This document shows positions 12,588 through 26,093 of a DNA stretch of 64,000 bases, in pieces. Made by a program: the position numbers and the translations under genes. Source of the DNA: Gonocerus acuteangulatus (Eukaryota > Arthropoda > Insecta > Hemiptera > Coreidae); contig OX328125.1 of the NCBI GenBank assembly GCA_946811695.1, positions 97,169,188-97,233,187 on the forward strand, written 5' to 3'. Numbering within the stretch: the first letter of the stretch is position 1; every line of letters starts with the position of its first letter. The notes below the pieces were generated by a model, which searched no databases, was not told where the DNA came from, and was given only the letters and a program-made list of their open reading frames with translations.

Positions 12588-13992
12588 AGACACTATAATT
12601 TCTTGTTCAAAACTCTTTTAAAGAGTATGAAAATACCATTTGTTAGAGATATTAGTCTATAGCTATTCCGAAACAGAATTATTTCTTGTTCAGAACTCTT
12701 TTAAAGAGTATGTACATACCATTTGTTAGAGATATTAGTCTATAGCTATTAGATTACTTACTGTCCTTTTTGTTGTATCAATAGGTATAGTTATTCCCTC
12801 ATTCCGAAACAGAATTATTTCTTGTTCAAAACTCTTTTAAAGAGTATGAAAATACCATTTGTTAGAGATATTAGTCTATAGCTATTCCGAAACAGAATTA
12901 TTTCTTGTTCAGAACTCTTTTAAAGAGTATGTACATACCATTTGTTAGAGATATTAGTCTATAGCTATTAGATTACTTACTGTCCTTTTTGTTGTATCAA
13001 TAGGTATAGTTATTCCCTCATTCCGAAACAGAATTATTTCTTGTTCAAAACTCTTTTAAAGAGTATGAAAATACCATTTGTTAGAGATATTAGTCTATAG
13101 CTATTAGATTGCTTACTGTCCTTTTTGTTGTATCAATAGGTATAGTTATACCCTCATTCCGAAACAGAATTATTTCTTGTTCAAAACTCTTTTAAAGAGT
13201 ATGAAAATACCATTTGTTAGAGATATTAGTCTATAGCTATTAGATTGCTTACTGTCCTTTTTGTTGTATCAATAGGTGTAGTTATTCCCTCATTCCGAAA
13301 CAGAATTATTTCTTGTTCAAAACTCTTTTAAAGAGTATGAAAATACCATTTGTTAGAGATATTAGTCTATAAATATTAAATTACTTACTGTCCTTGTTGG
13401 GGTTTTAATAGGTATAGTTATTCCCTCATTCCGAAACAGAATTATTTCTTGTTCAAAACTCTTTTAAAGAGTATGAAAATACCATTTGTTAGAGATATTA
13501 GTCTATAGCTATTAGATTACTTACTGTCCTTTTTGTTGTATCAATAGGTATAGTTATTCCCTCATTCCGAAACAGAATTATTTCTTGTTCAAAACTCTTT
13601 TAAAGAGTATGAACATACCATTTGTTAGAGATATTAGTCTATAGCTATTAGATTACTTACTGTCCTTTTTGTTGTATCAATAGGTATAGTTATTCCCTCA
13701 TTCCGAAACAGAATTATTTCTTGTTCAAAACTCTTTTAAAGAGTATGAAAATACCATTTGTTAGAGATATTAGTCTATAGCTATTAGATTGCTTACTGTC
13801 CTTTTTGTTGTATCAATAGGTATAGTTATTCCCTCATTCCGAAACAGAATTATTTCTTGTTCAAAACTCTTTTAAAGAGTATGAAAATACCATTTCTTAA
13901 AGATATTAGTCTATAAATATTAAATTACTTACTGTCCTTGTTGGGGTTTTAATAGGTATAGTTATTCCCTCATTCCGAAACAGAATTATTTG
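12588..13992 (+). repeat. 136-bp minisatellite with 83-bp deletion variants
   Basis: About 11 copies. ATTCCGAAACAGAATTATTT starts at 12665, 12801, 12884, 13020, 13156, 13292, 13428, 13564, 13700, 13836 and 13972. The step is 136 bp, except one 83-bp step (12801 to 12884) that lacks 53 bp; the incomplete first copy is also short. The 219-bp dimer is itself repeated. A variant ending TTGTTGGGGTTTTAATA recurs 544 bp apart (4 x 136). Bases 12125-12587, just upstream, hold no recognisable feature. Confidence 0.92.
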
Positions 13993-15301
13993 TTTGTTTA
14001 TGTATGTCTGTATATATATATTATGATCTTGTAAATGTTTGTGTCTTTTAAATTGGTGAGTTTAGTGTAGTGGCTGTCATATCCAAGGAGTTCCCTCTCA
14101 AGTAAGAATGGTGCATCTAGGGGCAATCTGTATAAAGTTAAATATCAGGACCTGAGTAAGGAAGAGAAAGGAAGAATCTGAAAAATCTAAATTTTTTCAT
14201 TTTATATTATTTTCTGAGTGAGAAAGATGTAGGTAACAGGACGCTTCGCCTTGTTTCTCTGGTTCGCCTTTAGTTCTCTCACAATTTCAAGTTAAAGTGA
14301 ATAGCACCATCATCTATGAAAAATTCGATGTCCCATTTCAAGGGCGAATCCCGGGTCTCTCCTAGCAGTTTGTTACCCATAAATCAATCGTAAAAATTGT
14401 AATTAAAACATTGAATTTCATTTGCATACTTTTTCAATCAAGGTTATGAATCAGCATTCCTTAGAGTAAACATTCGCCTTTGCTATCCTGAAGCACTTCT
14501 ACAACTTTGACTTCGATTTCCCAACATCCGGATTTCATGATTCGCCCTTTCTCTTCCAAGGTCCTCATATGATGTCTAATTTACAATAAGTAAAGAAAGT
14601 CTCAGGTCGGCGAGTAAGTTTGTCATTATTGATATGTGTAAGATCAAAATGATCTATTGGCTAACAACCCAATAATAAAACGGAGCAATGTAGAAACTTT
14701 GTTAAGCAACTCGCATAATTAAACTAATATAAGCAAAGTGCAAAAGACACGACAAACCAACTTTTCCACACGAACTACTTGCAGAAAGTAGGCCGTACAC
14801 TCCACGCTACATTAATTGAAACAATCCATCTATTTTACAATTTAAATATTCACATTTTGACCACGCGGAATTCTTTTGACCAATGATGCACGCCTTAAGT
14901 GGAGATCTTCGTCATTAGAGACCATACATAAGATAGGAGACTAGAACAATTTATGCATCATGTACTACCTACAACTAGGGAAACTACTAGAATAACAGCG
15001 AGTATTATGTTTTATGAGTAAATCTAGAGTCCTCGTCTGCCTGCACTGGTGTGGGACTTGTGAGAAGAGCAGCTTTGTCAGCCCGCACCAGTGTGGGAGC
15101 AGCGATGGTTGGGCTAAAAATTAATCAATTATAAATCAAACACCAAAGCTTATGATTGATCAATAATTTTAATATTATAACTAAGAATGATAATCTCCCA
15201 AAATAGTGCTCTACTAAATTGATGAATATGTAAATCAGACCTAAATATGTATAAACTTTCCTCAGATACATGAATTAAAATTTACTCTCTATTCTCCTCT
15301 C
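13993..15301. other. No gene seen
   Basis: AT-rich sequence without a long ORF or a recognisable repeat. Near 15035-15105 two related segments, CTGCACTGGTGTGGGA and CCGCACCAGTGTGGGA, are spaced by 47 bp. Confidence 0.5.
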
Positions 15302-15304
15302 TTA

Positions 15305-15510
15305 GGGTGGGTTTACACTTGATAGTTATTGCAGGATATTTATATCGGAGAGAAATTGCAACTACTGAAAACCCATGTAAAATGTATGTCAGCAATAAAT
15401 TGCTACCATGAGCAATTTATTGCAGACATACATTTTACATGGGTTTTCAGTAGCCGCAATTTCTATCCGATATAAATATCCTGCAATAACTAGCAAGTGT
15501 AAAGCCACCC
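15305..15510. mobile_element. Fold-back MITE, PIF/Harbinger type
   Basis: A 206-bp near-perfect hairpin: two arms of 100 bp around a 6-bp centre, with only a handful of mismatches. Ends are GGGTGG...CCACCC, with the inner sequence GTTTACACTTG or CTTTACACTTG. It is flanked by TTA on both sides (15302-15304 and 15511-15513), the 3-bp target duplication typical of PIF/Harbinger elements. It has no coding capacity. A transcript would fold into a long hairpin. Confidence 0.88.
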
Positions 15511-15513
15511 TTA

Positions 15514-15790
15514 CTTTCTCACTCTCTCTCTCTCACTCAATCACTCACTCACTAACTCTCTCGCTCAGCCATTCGCTCTCTCGCTCATTCACTCACTCAC
15601 TAACTCTCTCACTCAGCCATTCGCTCTCTCGCTCATTCACTCACTCACTAACTCTCTCACTCAGCCATTCGCTCTCTCGCTCATTCACTCACTCACTAAC
15701 TCTCTCACTCAGCCATTCGCTCTCTCGCTCATTCACTCACTCACTCCATCACTCACTCAATCTCCCACTCATTCCCTCTCTCTCTCACTC
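15514..15790 (+). repeat. 48-bp CTCACT-rich minisatellite
   Basis: CAGCCATTCGCTCTCTCGCT recurs at 15566, 15614, 15662 and 15710 (48-bp step), inside a CTCT/CACT simple-sequence field. The Ser/His/Leu-rich frame over it is an artefact. Bases 15791-16330 have no recognisable gene. Confidence 0.9.
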
Positions 15791-16330
15791 TTCCTTTCTC
15801 AGTTATAATGTAAAAGCTATATATTGCCTAAGATAATATTTACACGTTTTAGGAAGCTAAGTAATGCTGTAGTAACCTATGTTTGTATGTTGAGGAATTT
15901 GATACGATTCATGAAATACAAGTGACACATTAATTATCCATTGTGTTTTGGCAGGCTATAGAAGAAATGAGAGCTTCCGGTGTTTGTTAGCCTCCTAAAG
16001 AGGAATATTTTGTCAAGGTCGACCAAAATAGTTTGGGGAAAATCCAAGGGAGAATGATATTTTGATGAGTACTTATTGGCAAAGCGTTTTGCTTATTTGG
16101 AAGTCTTATAAGTGGGAATCATTCATATCTGCCAAGTAGCACTTAAGTTGTTTGTCTAGAAGAATCTTCTTTTGATGATGCAAACAACAATACTCTGAAT
16201 CTGTTTGTTTATTGCAAAGCAGTATTTGCAAGGTAAAAACCACTTTATATTTATATAAAATCACTTTATATTAAAATAAAATATTAATAATATTTCATTA
16301 GTACACAATTTATTGTATAATTATTAAAGA

Positions 16331-16560
16331 GGCCTGTTGCCCGGTGGTGACTGCGGGTGTACACTCAATACAAAGCCTTCAGGGATCGGGGGTTCGATTC
16401 CCACTACCGGCGATAGCTTTTCATCCAAAAAAATAAAATGCATTAAATCTAATCTGGTATACCAGAATACTTCTTATAAGAAAAGGCTTGTAACCTGCAG
16501 AAACCCCTCCGTAAACTCTGCATTATGTAAAATTGGACCTTAAAATTTAAACGTTTGTAA
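16331..16560 (+). mobile_element. tRNA-derived SINE
   Basis: The head has an A-box-like GCCCGGTGGTGACTGCGG and a near-perfect B box GGTTCGATTCC (about 16390-16402). An unrelated body then runs through CTAATCTGGTATACCAG and AAAATTGGACCTTAAA. Its tail is not the hairpin tail of the other SINEs, so this is a separate family. Confidence 0.7.
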
Positions 16561-16764
16561 CAGGCCACGGGGGGGCAGATATTATAGAGGTATATGATTC
16601 TTGAACCTAGCACACTAGGGAGATAGTAGGGTCAGTACAATGCTCCGGCCGCCAGATTTTCCCCTTTGCAGGTACCTATTAATAAATTGAAGGCTAGGTT
16701 GGGCTAGGGTCGATGGGAATTCAACCCATGAACGAAGACACTAGATGATGATTTTTTTTTTAGA

Positions 16765-16838
16765 AATGCTCGGGTTTTGAAGTCAGGTCCTCCAGCATAT
16801 TAGCCCAATGCTCTACCACTGAGCTAACCTCACCCCCT
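16765..16838 (-). pseudogene. tRNA-Ile-like pseudogene or SINE head
   Basis: On the minus strand GGTTAGCTCAGTGGTAGAGC matches a tRNA D arm and A box closely. An anticodon-like stem with CTAATA (AAT, isoleucine) follows. The B box is damaged (GACTTCAAAACCC), and an A-rich run follows within 15 bp, so it is a SINE head or tRNA pseudogene and not a working tRNA. Confidence 0.6.
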
Positions 16839-16849
16839 AATTTAAATAA

Positions 16850-17883
16850 ATATTTTATTAATACCTGACAAAATTATTTATAAACCAATTACTTCCTGAG
16901 TAAACCCTCCTAAAGATACATTTTCAGCGTTTAATTATCTTATGATCAAGTTAGGCTTCTAGCTATTATCGCCGAGCGATCTACACTTTGTAACACTTTT
17001 GTAAAAAATCTTGGTGGAATAGGGAAAGATTTCAGCGAAGCCCGCCTTCCCCTATAAGACTTCCGGCCATTAGGGCATTAACTACAATATTATTTGCAGA
17101 ATTGATCTGATTCAAAATAATTACTGAACAATATTTATATAAATATAAGCCAATATTAATCCTGCAAATAACTCCGATGGCAATAAAGAGAGAGGTTAAG
17201 AGTAATAGTGTTTGCAAACAGCTTGAGTGCTATTCGGCAGATATGAATGCAAAATTCCCAAATGGGATGGCAGAAAATAACTATGATGTAAATATTATTT
17301 GTGCCACACCTCGGATTGTTCACACATGCCGAATTGAGAATCACTCAGACTGTTTACACACCAAACAAACAAACAAATCAACGGTCGGTTTCCTTCTTTT
17401 GAGTAGCTTTTATATATTTTTTTTTTTTTTATAATTTATTTATGAGCACCCCGCATTGACAGCGCAGCTTTTATGTAACAATTCTCTCAGTTAGCGCGTT
17501 TCCTCCGTCCCTTCCGTCCATGAAGAAATCCTTCTACGAAGTTAACCTCAAACATTCTTGGGGCTGGGGGCGAAATTCGCGAGGAAAGAATCGTATAACT
17601 TATGTTCTTGCGTTAGTAGGCGTACATGTACAGGTTTTATAAGTAACTAGCTGTTACCCGGCTTGCCATTCTACACCTACTTTTTGCATATAGAAAAGCA
17701 AAAATAAATTAGAAGCTAAATAAACAATATTAAAATCTAATAACGCAAATCTGTAACTATTTGGGTTCATAGTATTGAACCCGTGACGTCCAAACGATTT
17801 TGACCTAGCCTATAACAGACCCCGGATCAAGACCTACCAGCGTGTCAAGTTTGATCAAAATCATTCGAACTGTGTGAATTTGT
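16850..17883. other. No gene; C-family start at 17646
   Basis: Short frames only. ACTAGCTGTTACCCGGCTTGC at 17646 is the start shared with the repeats at 5249 and 26094. Confidence 0.45.
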
Positions 17884-18774
17884 AAAAGTCCGTCAAGCAG
17901 GAGCTGCATAACTAAGCACTTTCCTCAGAATTTGGGTAGTGTAGACTGCTTTCCAGAACAATTTGCTTAAAATATCCTACATAAATAAAATAAAAACATG
18001 AATAGTTCTCTTTTAATTTTGTAATGAGTAACTGATAAATTATTAATTTGCTTCCAAAGTTATGTTTACACATGGTACCTACTACACTACGTAATAAATA
18101 CAAAAAACCTCATATTATCGTATTTCGATCTAACGCAGGAACCGGATACAGTCCCTCTAGCGCTCCTTGCGGCGCCTTTGTGAACCTATATCTGGCTGGC
18201 TTTTCTATTGAAATATATTACAAAGTAAACCCCCCTTTCCGATTGACCGATTCAGCTCATTATTACAACACTTCTTTCTCATGAGTTACCCACGACGTAT
18301 ACCGCGTTTCGTTACAATACAGCAGAAATTACGACCGGAATGAGTATATTAGGAATTTGGGTCCGGAGTAAACCCCCCCCCCTTCTAATGAACCGATTTA
18401 GTTTATTTTTACAACACATATTTACCTGTAGATTACCACTACGAATACCGAGTTTCGTCGAAATATACCAAAAATCACGGCTGGTAGTGGCGAATTGGTA
18501 TTGTGGGTCCGGAGTAAACCCTCCTTCTAATGAACCGATTTAGTTCATTTTTATATCTTACTTTTCTCTCTATATTACCACTACGAATGTCAAGTTTCGT
18601 TGAAATATTATGGCTGACATAGTCAAATTAGTGTTTTGGGTTCGGGGTAAACCCCCCCTTCCGGTGGACCGACTTTGGTGGTTAACGAACTCGTTCAATC
18701 GTTTGCTAATTGAATGCTATATACCTAGTTTCGTGACGAAAAAACAAAAACTCTGGCCGCTATCGTGTTAACAG

Positions 18775-18823
<49 letters not shown>

Positions 18824-18941
18824 AACGGGGGTCATTTTCGGTGTCTACTAGGTAGGATCGATAAAGATTTGAAGAAATTTTTCAAAAATTCCGTCATGAG
18901 TCCAACCTCAATAGCTACTTTCCTTCGGAGGAAAGTGCTAA
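17884..18941 (-). mobile_element. A-family element, copy A3 (full length)
   Basis: Complete minus-strand A copy, 1058 bp, from the 3' terminus (AAAAGTCCGTC plus hairpin) to the 5' palindrome ending in GCTAA. It holds fewer internal units than A1 or A2. The (TA)n tract is at 18778-18820. Confidence 0.75.
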
Positions 18942-18956
18942 AAGACAAACAGGCAC

Positions 18957-18962
18957 GTGATT

Positions 18963-18998
<36 letters not shown>

Positions 18999-20490
18999 AC
19001 GGTTTCGTTTGTTTGTATATATATATATATATTGGACGTGGATAAACTAATGAAACCATTTCCAAGGCCATATATAAAACCGTTTTTTCGTCGTGATAGT
19101 TCAAATCTGACGTTAATGTCTGATTTGGACACTGTTTATATGCTTGATGTACGTATTTTATGTTGCTCTGATCTTTTTTGCAAGTAAACAAATTAAAAAT
19201 TGACACAAATGCTTCCTAGTCGTTCTTTGACATATCCACTATTTTTCTTTTGAAACAAATTGGATAACAGAATAGTTGCAAATCAGACTGTTTTAATATA
19301 AACCACTAAGTAAAGGAAATATAATCATAAAATTAAATTAAAACAGAGTAGGGCACAAATCAACTAAACGATGGCAAATCGATCAAATTTTACTTATGAA
19401 TAATCAATCATGGCATGAAATCAGAATTAGTCATGATTAAATTATTCTCGCTAATCATTAGTCATATGTCATATTAGGCATTAATTCTAAGTGAAATTAG
19501 TCATCAATCTATCCGTAAGTAGTCAATCATTGACAGTCTGTAGTAATGATTGACATGACTAACGTTGTAAAAACTTTCGGTATTAGGCTGATAGCTACTT
19601 GTTTACACATATACATTGGGGATTAGAATTCCTTCATTAAGGAGCTCTGTTTTATTTTTTGAACAGACTGTTCGAAAGATAGAATTCTTCAGAACAGTGA
19701 ACGAGGAAAATTTTGAGCCTTGTGATTATTCGTATAGTTATGATTACTATTACGCTCAACGCAGTTTTATAATAATTATTTCGAAATCTTATGAAGTTAA
19801 TCATCAATCATAAATCTAGTGTTTTAGTCTTTTATCATCAATCTGCGTAAGTTTAGTCATTAATCATTAGTCAAAGCCTCTTTTAACCACTAATCATTAA
19901 TCACAAATCATTGCTATATAAGTAGTTAGTCAGTATTAGCAGTTTTAAATAACCCGATGGGCCTAACAGGACCGAATATTCTCGAGTGTTAAAAATTACT
20001 CAATTTCGGATATTTCAAACGGTACTATAAAATAGTTTTTATTATGTATTACTTTTTGAAATTATAATACAATTCACTCCGTAACAGGTATATGTAGTTG
20101 ATTAAACGCAGTGCTGGTGAAACCAACTCTGAGCTGTATGAAACCGGTCCTGCATGATTCTAGTATTACATAGAGAGCTAGGCCTAAGGAGCAAAGCTCT
20201 TATGATTCAAGGATCATAATGACGTAACGCGATATGTGTAATTACGTAATAGAGATCTGCCTTCAGAGGCAATTTGCACAGATCACTGACCGGGCTGCGA
20301 AATGTGCTTGACCACTTCCTGGAGAAGGTATAAATCTGTATATATGTATGTCTAAATGTGTATGTATATATATATACAGGGTGATTCTAACTAACCAAAT
20401 TCTAGTACGTGATTCTAGACATAATTTCCAACAAAAAAGTACATAACGTCGGTACAAATGCAAAGTATCGAATGTGAAAAAACGCAATTT
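18957..20490. other. AT-rich spacer with cryptic ATTAATCA/TAGTCAT repeats
   Basis: Two TA blocks occur at 18960-19030. From about 19370 to 19940, degenerate copies of TAATCATTAGTCA and ATCAATCAT occur in both orientations. No ORF with a recognisable domain. TACAGGGTGATTC at 20376 resembles a DNA-transposon end and reappears inverted near 52207. Confidence 0.5.
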
Positions 20491-20493
20491 TCA

Positions 20494-20613
20494 TTAGCAC
20501 TTTCCTCCGAAGGAAAGTAGCTATTGAGGTTGGACTCATGACGGAATTTTTGAAAAATTTCTTCAAATCTTTATCGATCCTACCTAGTAGACACCGAAAA
20601 TGACCCTGTTAAA

Positions 20614-20690
<77 letters not shown>

Positions 20691-20714
20691 TATATATACA
20701 TATATATATATATA

Positions 20715-20783
<69 letters not shown>

Positions 20784-21694
20784 CTGTTAACACGATAGCG
20801 GCCAGAGTTTTTGTTTTTTCGTCACGAAACTTGGTATATAGCATTCAATTAGCAAACGATTGAACGAGTTCGTTAACCACCAAAGTCGGTCCACCACAAG
20901 GGGAGGTTTACCCCGAACCCATAACACTAATTTGACTATGTCAGCCGTAATATTTGTTATATTTCAACGAAACTTGGTATTCGTTGTGTTAATATAGAGA
21001 GAAACTTGAGATATAAAAATGAACTAAATCGGTTCATTAGAAGGGGGGGTTTACTCCGGACCCACAATACCAATTCGCCACTACCAGCCGTGATTTTTGG
21101 TATATTTCGACGAAACTCGGTATTCGTAATGGTAATCTACAGGTAAATATGTGTTGTAAAAATAAACTAAATCGGTTCATTAGAAGGGGGGGTTTACTCC
21201 GGACCCAAATTCCTATTATACTCATACCGGTCGTAATTTCTGCTGTATTGTAACGAAACGCGGTATACGTCGTGGGTAACTCATGAGAAAGGAGTGTTGT
21301 AAAAATGAGCTGAATCGGTCAATCGGAAAGCGGGGGTTTAATTTGTAATATATTTCAATAGAAAAGCCCGCCAGACGTAGGCTCACAAAGCCTCCGCAAG
21401 GAGCGCTTTCTACCACTAGAGTGACTGTATCCTGTTCCTGCGTTAGATCAAAATACGATAATATGAGGTTTTTTGTATTTATTACGTAGTGTAATAGGTA
21501 CCATGTGTAAACATAACTCTGGAAGCAAATTAATAATTGATCAGTTACTCATTACAAATTTATAAGAGATCTATTCATGTTTTTATTTTATTTATGTAGG
21601 ATATTTTAAGCAAATTGTTCTGGAAAGCAGTCTACACTACCCAAATTCTGAGGAAAGTGCTTAGTTATGCAGCTCCTGCGTGACGGACTTTTTT
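20494..21694 (+). mobile_element. A-family element, copy A4 (full length)
   Basis: Full-length 1201-bp A copy: TTAGCAC plus palindrome, (TA)n (20619-20775), two complete internal units, then the CTGCGTTAGATC block and GTGCTTAGTTATGCAG plus the 3' hairpin, ending GGACTTTTTT. It is the best reference copy for family A in this window. Confidence 0.78.
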
Positions 21695-23000
21695 AAATCT
21701 AAGTTCACACAGTGAAAGGAGGATGTTACCACGGTCAAAAGGTCGAATCTGCCTAGTATTTGACTGTCCAAAAGCAAAGTAATAAATAAAAGTATTTTCA
21801 CTCTTGAAAGTGGTGATTTTCACATTCGTTAGTTTGCATTTGTATCGACGATATGAAGTATGGTCCGATTCCGAGAGTAAAAGCAGTTATGTCCTATTTT
21901 TTTTCATAATAATTAAGTACTAATTATGCCATAATGAGATAGATAAAATTTACATTAAGAAAACAGTGTTTTAATTCATTAAGCCCATAGATAGGAGCTC
22001 CTTAATGCCCTAACTGACTACAGATTCACTACTTGCAGGAAAACTATTCCATTTAGTAAGCATTAAATCTCAGCAAATTAAGTGGAAGTTTATTGTGGGA
22101 CAGTTTGAACTATTGGCTACCTTTTGTCAAAAAATATAAAATGGGGATTTGTTACTGTCAAATATCTTGTTTGAAAAAAATATGGGTTACTCATTTCTTA
22201 TTAGACAAACTGTGGAAATCCATTGTCCAGTCCAGAAGCGATAAAGTCCGACTGGCAGGAACTGTGTCATTTTAGCGCGGTTCCCGAGTGCCTTTAGTAA
22301 AGAAATAATACCTAATTTTATTAAATTCTGCCCATTTTTTAGCCAGCTAGAGAGCGAACAGAAATACTAAATGAGATGAAGATTAGCCATTGAGGTCTGA
22401 CGCGAAGTCAGATCTTCAAGCAAAACTGGACGTTTAGGCTGCCCTTTGGAAGACCAGGTAAAGAAGGGCGGGCATGTCATAAATCAAACTACACCGGCCT
22501 TTCCAGCAAATGGAAATCTGCTATATCTTACTCCTGGGGTAATCTGCTATCCAAGAGCTTATCGCCATAGATGTGAAACCCTTAAAATAAAATAAATAAA
22601 TAATCTGCTATCCTTTTCTTTAAAAAATGTTATAATAGAGTTCTCTGTAAAAAGTTTAATGAGTTATATTTAATACATATTTTCCAATTTCGATTAATAG
22701 TTATAATTTTAACTACTGGACTTTTCATACAAAAATTCATTTAATTACCCAAAAATATGTTTCAATTTGAACCACCTCTACTTTCGTCATCTACGAGTTC
22801 TAAAACGTGAAATCTTTTAGTCGGCACCTTCGGATTACGTCATGTTTACGAGTTAAAAAAAAAAAAAACCCATTATAATGGTATCCCTAACGTTCATGCA
22901 AATTTTTATTTTGCTAGGAATTTATACAAGGGTGCTCTTATTTTTCTAACCCATCTATTTCTAACAACAGTAAATTGATTCTCATTTTACGTATCCTGTT
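21695..23000. other. No gene; B terminus and a LINE tail
   Basis: A minus-strand B 3' terminus lies near 22236-22283 (GTCCGACTGGCAGGAACTG). A LINE-type tail (CTTATCGCCATAGATGTG ... AATAAATAAATAA) lies near 22556-22600. The rest is AT-rich and unassigned. Confidence 0.5.
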
Positions 23001-23720
23001 TTAAAGACAAATACATTTCCCTAATAGAAGCAATTACAAAAATAAAAGCAATAAAAAACTAAGGGAAGTGGACAAAAATTAAAAAGTGATTTAAACTACG
23101 ACAAAAACTCGTTCAAAAGAACAAAACAAACGTGTTTGAAGTTTTAAGCACTTATGTCTCCGATTGACATCGTCTAATAAAAAATGTCATTAGAACCTTT
23201 TTTGTAGAAAATTTAGTAAGCTTTCGAACTGTTACATTTCACTTTCCACGATTTCCTAACAGTTTTCGAGATATTAGTGAAAGTATACGAAGTTCCCAAA
23301 TCTTTTCATGTCTCTTATTAAATATATTTCTAACAATAAATTGTTTTTCTTATTTTACTTAACCTGTTTTATTTTCAAATACATTATCCAACTATAAGCA
23401 ATTAAAAAATAACAAGGAATAAAAACAGAAAAAAAGAACCGTTCGAATAAACGAAATCAATTACTTTAAAGTTTTAAGCACTTATTTCTCCGATTGACAT
23501 CACCTAATCAAAACTTTCTTCAGAACCTTTTCTGTAGATTATTTAGTAAGCTTTCGAATGGTAACCTTCCGCTTTCCAAATTCTCAACGGTTTTCGAGAT
23601 ATTGAAGAAAACATACAAAGTTACCAAAACTTTTCATGTCTGTTAATAAAATATTTTATTCTAACCCTTCCTTATCTCCAAACGTAACCAAAATTTCAAT
23701 ATATTAGGTTTGATGAAATT
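23000..23720 (-). repeat. B-family internal tandem units
   Basis: Two copies of a unit of about 330 bp, recognisable by AAGCACTTAT, CTCCGATTGACATC, AACCTTTT, TTTAGTAAGCTTTCGAA and TTTTCGAGATATT, starting near 23140 and 23470. The same unit is found at 11380, 26340, 43560, 56820 and 63880. Confidence 0.6.
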
Positions 23721-23939
23721 CAAACATGCAGAAAATGTTTCAACTGAATCCCATGATATTAAGTACCCAAACCAAAAATGTTATTCAACAACTATTTTTC
23801 CAGTTTTCTCAAAAACGGTTAAAGCTATCACATTAAAAATGGTTCCATTCGTTTTCCTAGGCCAAGAAGCCTATAAAAACGAGTACTTGCAAGCATATGA
23901 AGTAAGCGGAACGACTTTTGTAATTTGACAAATTATGTT

Positions 23940-24456
23940 AATGAGATTTTTTTTAACATTAATGTAGCTACATAGAATAATAAGCAAGCCTTAGGCCCCT
24001 GATCTCCGAGTCCACTAGCCTTTACGTCCTGTAGTTGTTATGAATATTAATGTTTGCTTTAGAAAGTTCTCAAGGCCTCGCTTGAATCTGTTCACTAGTA
24101 TCGTTTTCATTCTGGATCTATACTATCAATGAATGGAGTTGGTCTTTCATTGATAAAAATAAATACTGTTACGAGGGATCTTTGGGTTTAAATGCTGATT
24201 TTTGATTTTTCCTCCTTTCCCGCTTATGAGGTTGACCTTATTACGCAATCCGGAAGTATAGTTTCACGTTCACGTTTCAGATACCATATATTTATTTTAT
24301 TTTATATTAATATTATTATTATTTTTTTTTTTTTTTCAGAAATTGAACTGAATTTATTTTTTTTACCCTTCATACAGTTTTTATAGATTATTTTTATGTG
24401 AGCAAATCACCTTGCCGTTGTGAAGCTCCGTGAATAAATAAATAAATTATATATAT

Positions 24457-24510
<54 letters not shown>
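23940..24510. other. No gene; B 5' block, LINE tail and (TA)n
   Basis: A B 5' block (CCCGCTTATGAGGTTGACC ... CAATCCGGAAGT) lies at about 24215-24290. A LINE-type tail (AATCACCTTGCCGTTGTG ... AATAAATAAATAA) is near 24405, and a (TA)n tract is at 24460-24510. Confidence 0.55.
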
Positions 24511-25250
<740 letters not shown>

Positions 25251-26042
25251 AAGGGTCTTTGATTTCTTTTGACCCAGTGCCGCTTAACCCTCTTCTATTT
25301 TTTACCGGATTTTGAGAGGTTATTGAAGTTTGTAACATAGAGCCATATGGTTTTCAACCCTTTTAAAGGTCTAAAGCTGAAACTCGGAAAATGTTTTGAA
25401 AGTTTACCTCTTACACGCTCAGCGCTAGTGCAAAGTTAGACAAGGGATCTATAGACTCCGTAACGCATGGAAAGTGTTAAATTTTACACAAAATATCAAA
25501 CTATTAACGGCTTCTATTCCACGCTTTCTAAATGAAACTAGGTATAAGAACGCGCTAAGATGGTGCAGTTCCTTTGAGTCGGGCTTTTATTTATCTCTAT
25601 TATTATTGAACTTTTACATTTACTCCACGCCCTGCAAGTCGTCTACTGGGTCAAGATAACATGGAATCTATAAAGCCTTATTTGAGCTCCAGACATGTTA
25701 TAATTTCTGTATTGATGAAATTCCACGAGGAAATTTATGTGAATTGTATGTAGATTTAGATACGGAATTGAAAGTTATCGACCTAGCGTCCGCATTCTTC
25801 AGTGTACGATCAGTATTTTTAGCAAAACTTCCTGGTTCCCAGGTAGTGACCTCTCTCCTTTGAATATAGTTTTAGTGTTAATGTATTGATGCCCACAAAT
25901 AGAGTCAAAAAGTAATGCTGCCTTTTAGAGAGATTCATAAAAGAAGTACGTCACTCAGGAGCTTCATAACTAAACAAATTCCTCAGAAGGAGGTTAGTGT
26001 ACACTGTATTCCTGAATATTTGCTCAGAGTAACCTATAATAA

Positions 26043-26085
<43 letters not shown>

Positions 26086-26093
26086 TATACATA
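25251..26093. other. No gene; one B 3' terminus
   Basis: CGCGCTAAGATGGTGCAGTT followed by CCTTTGAGTCGGGCTTTT at 25551-25590 is a plus-strand B 3' terminus. The rest is unassigned, ending in a (TA)n tract (26044-26090). Confidence 0.45.

Noticed and set aside
15408..15836. 142-codon Ser/His/Leu-rich frame
   Set aside because: It starts in a MITE and runs through CTCACT simple sequence; no domain.
20584..20863. Ile/Tyr-rich frames on both strands
   Set aside because: Translation of (TA)n inside element A4.
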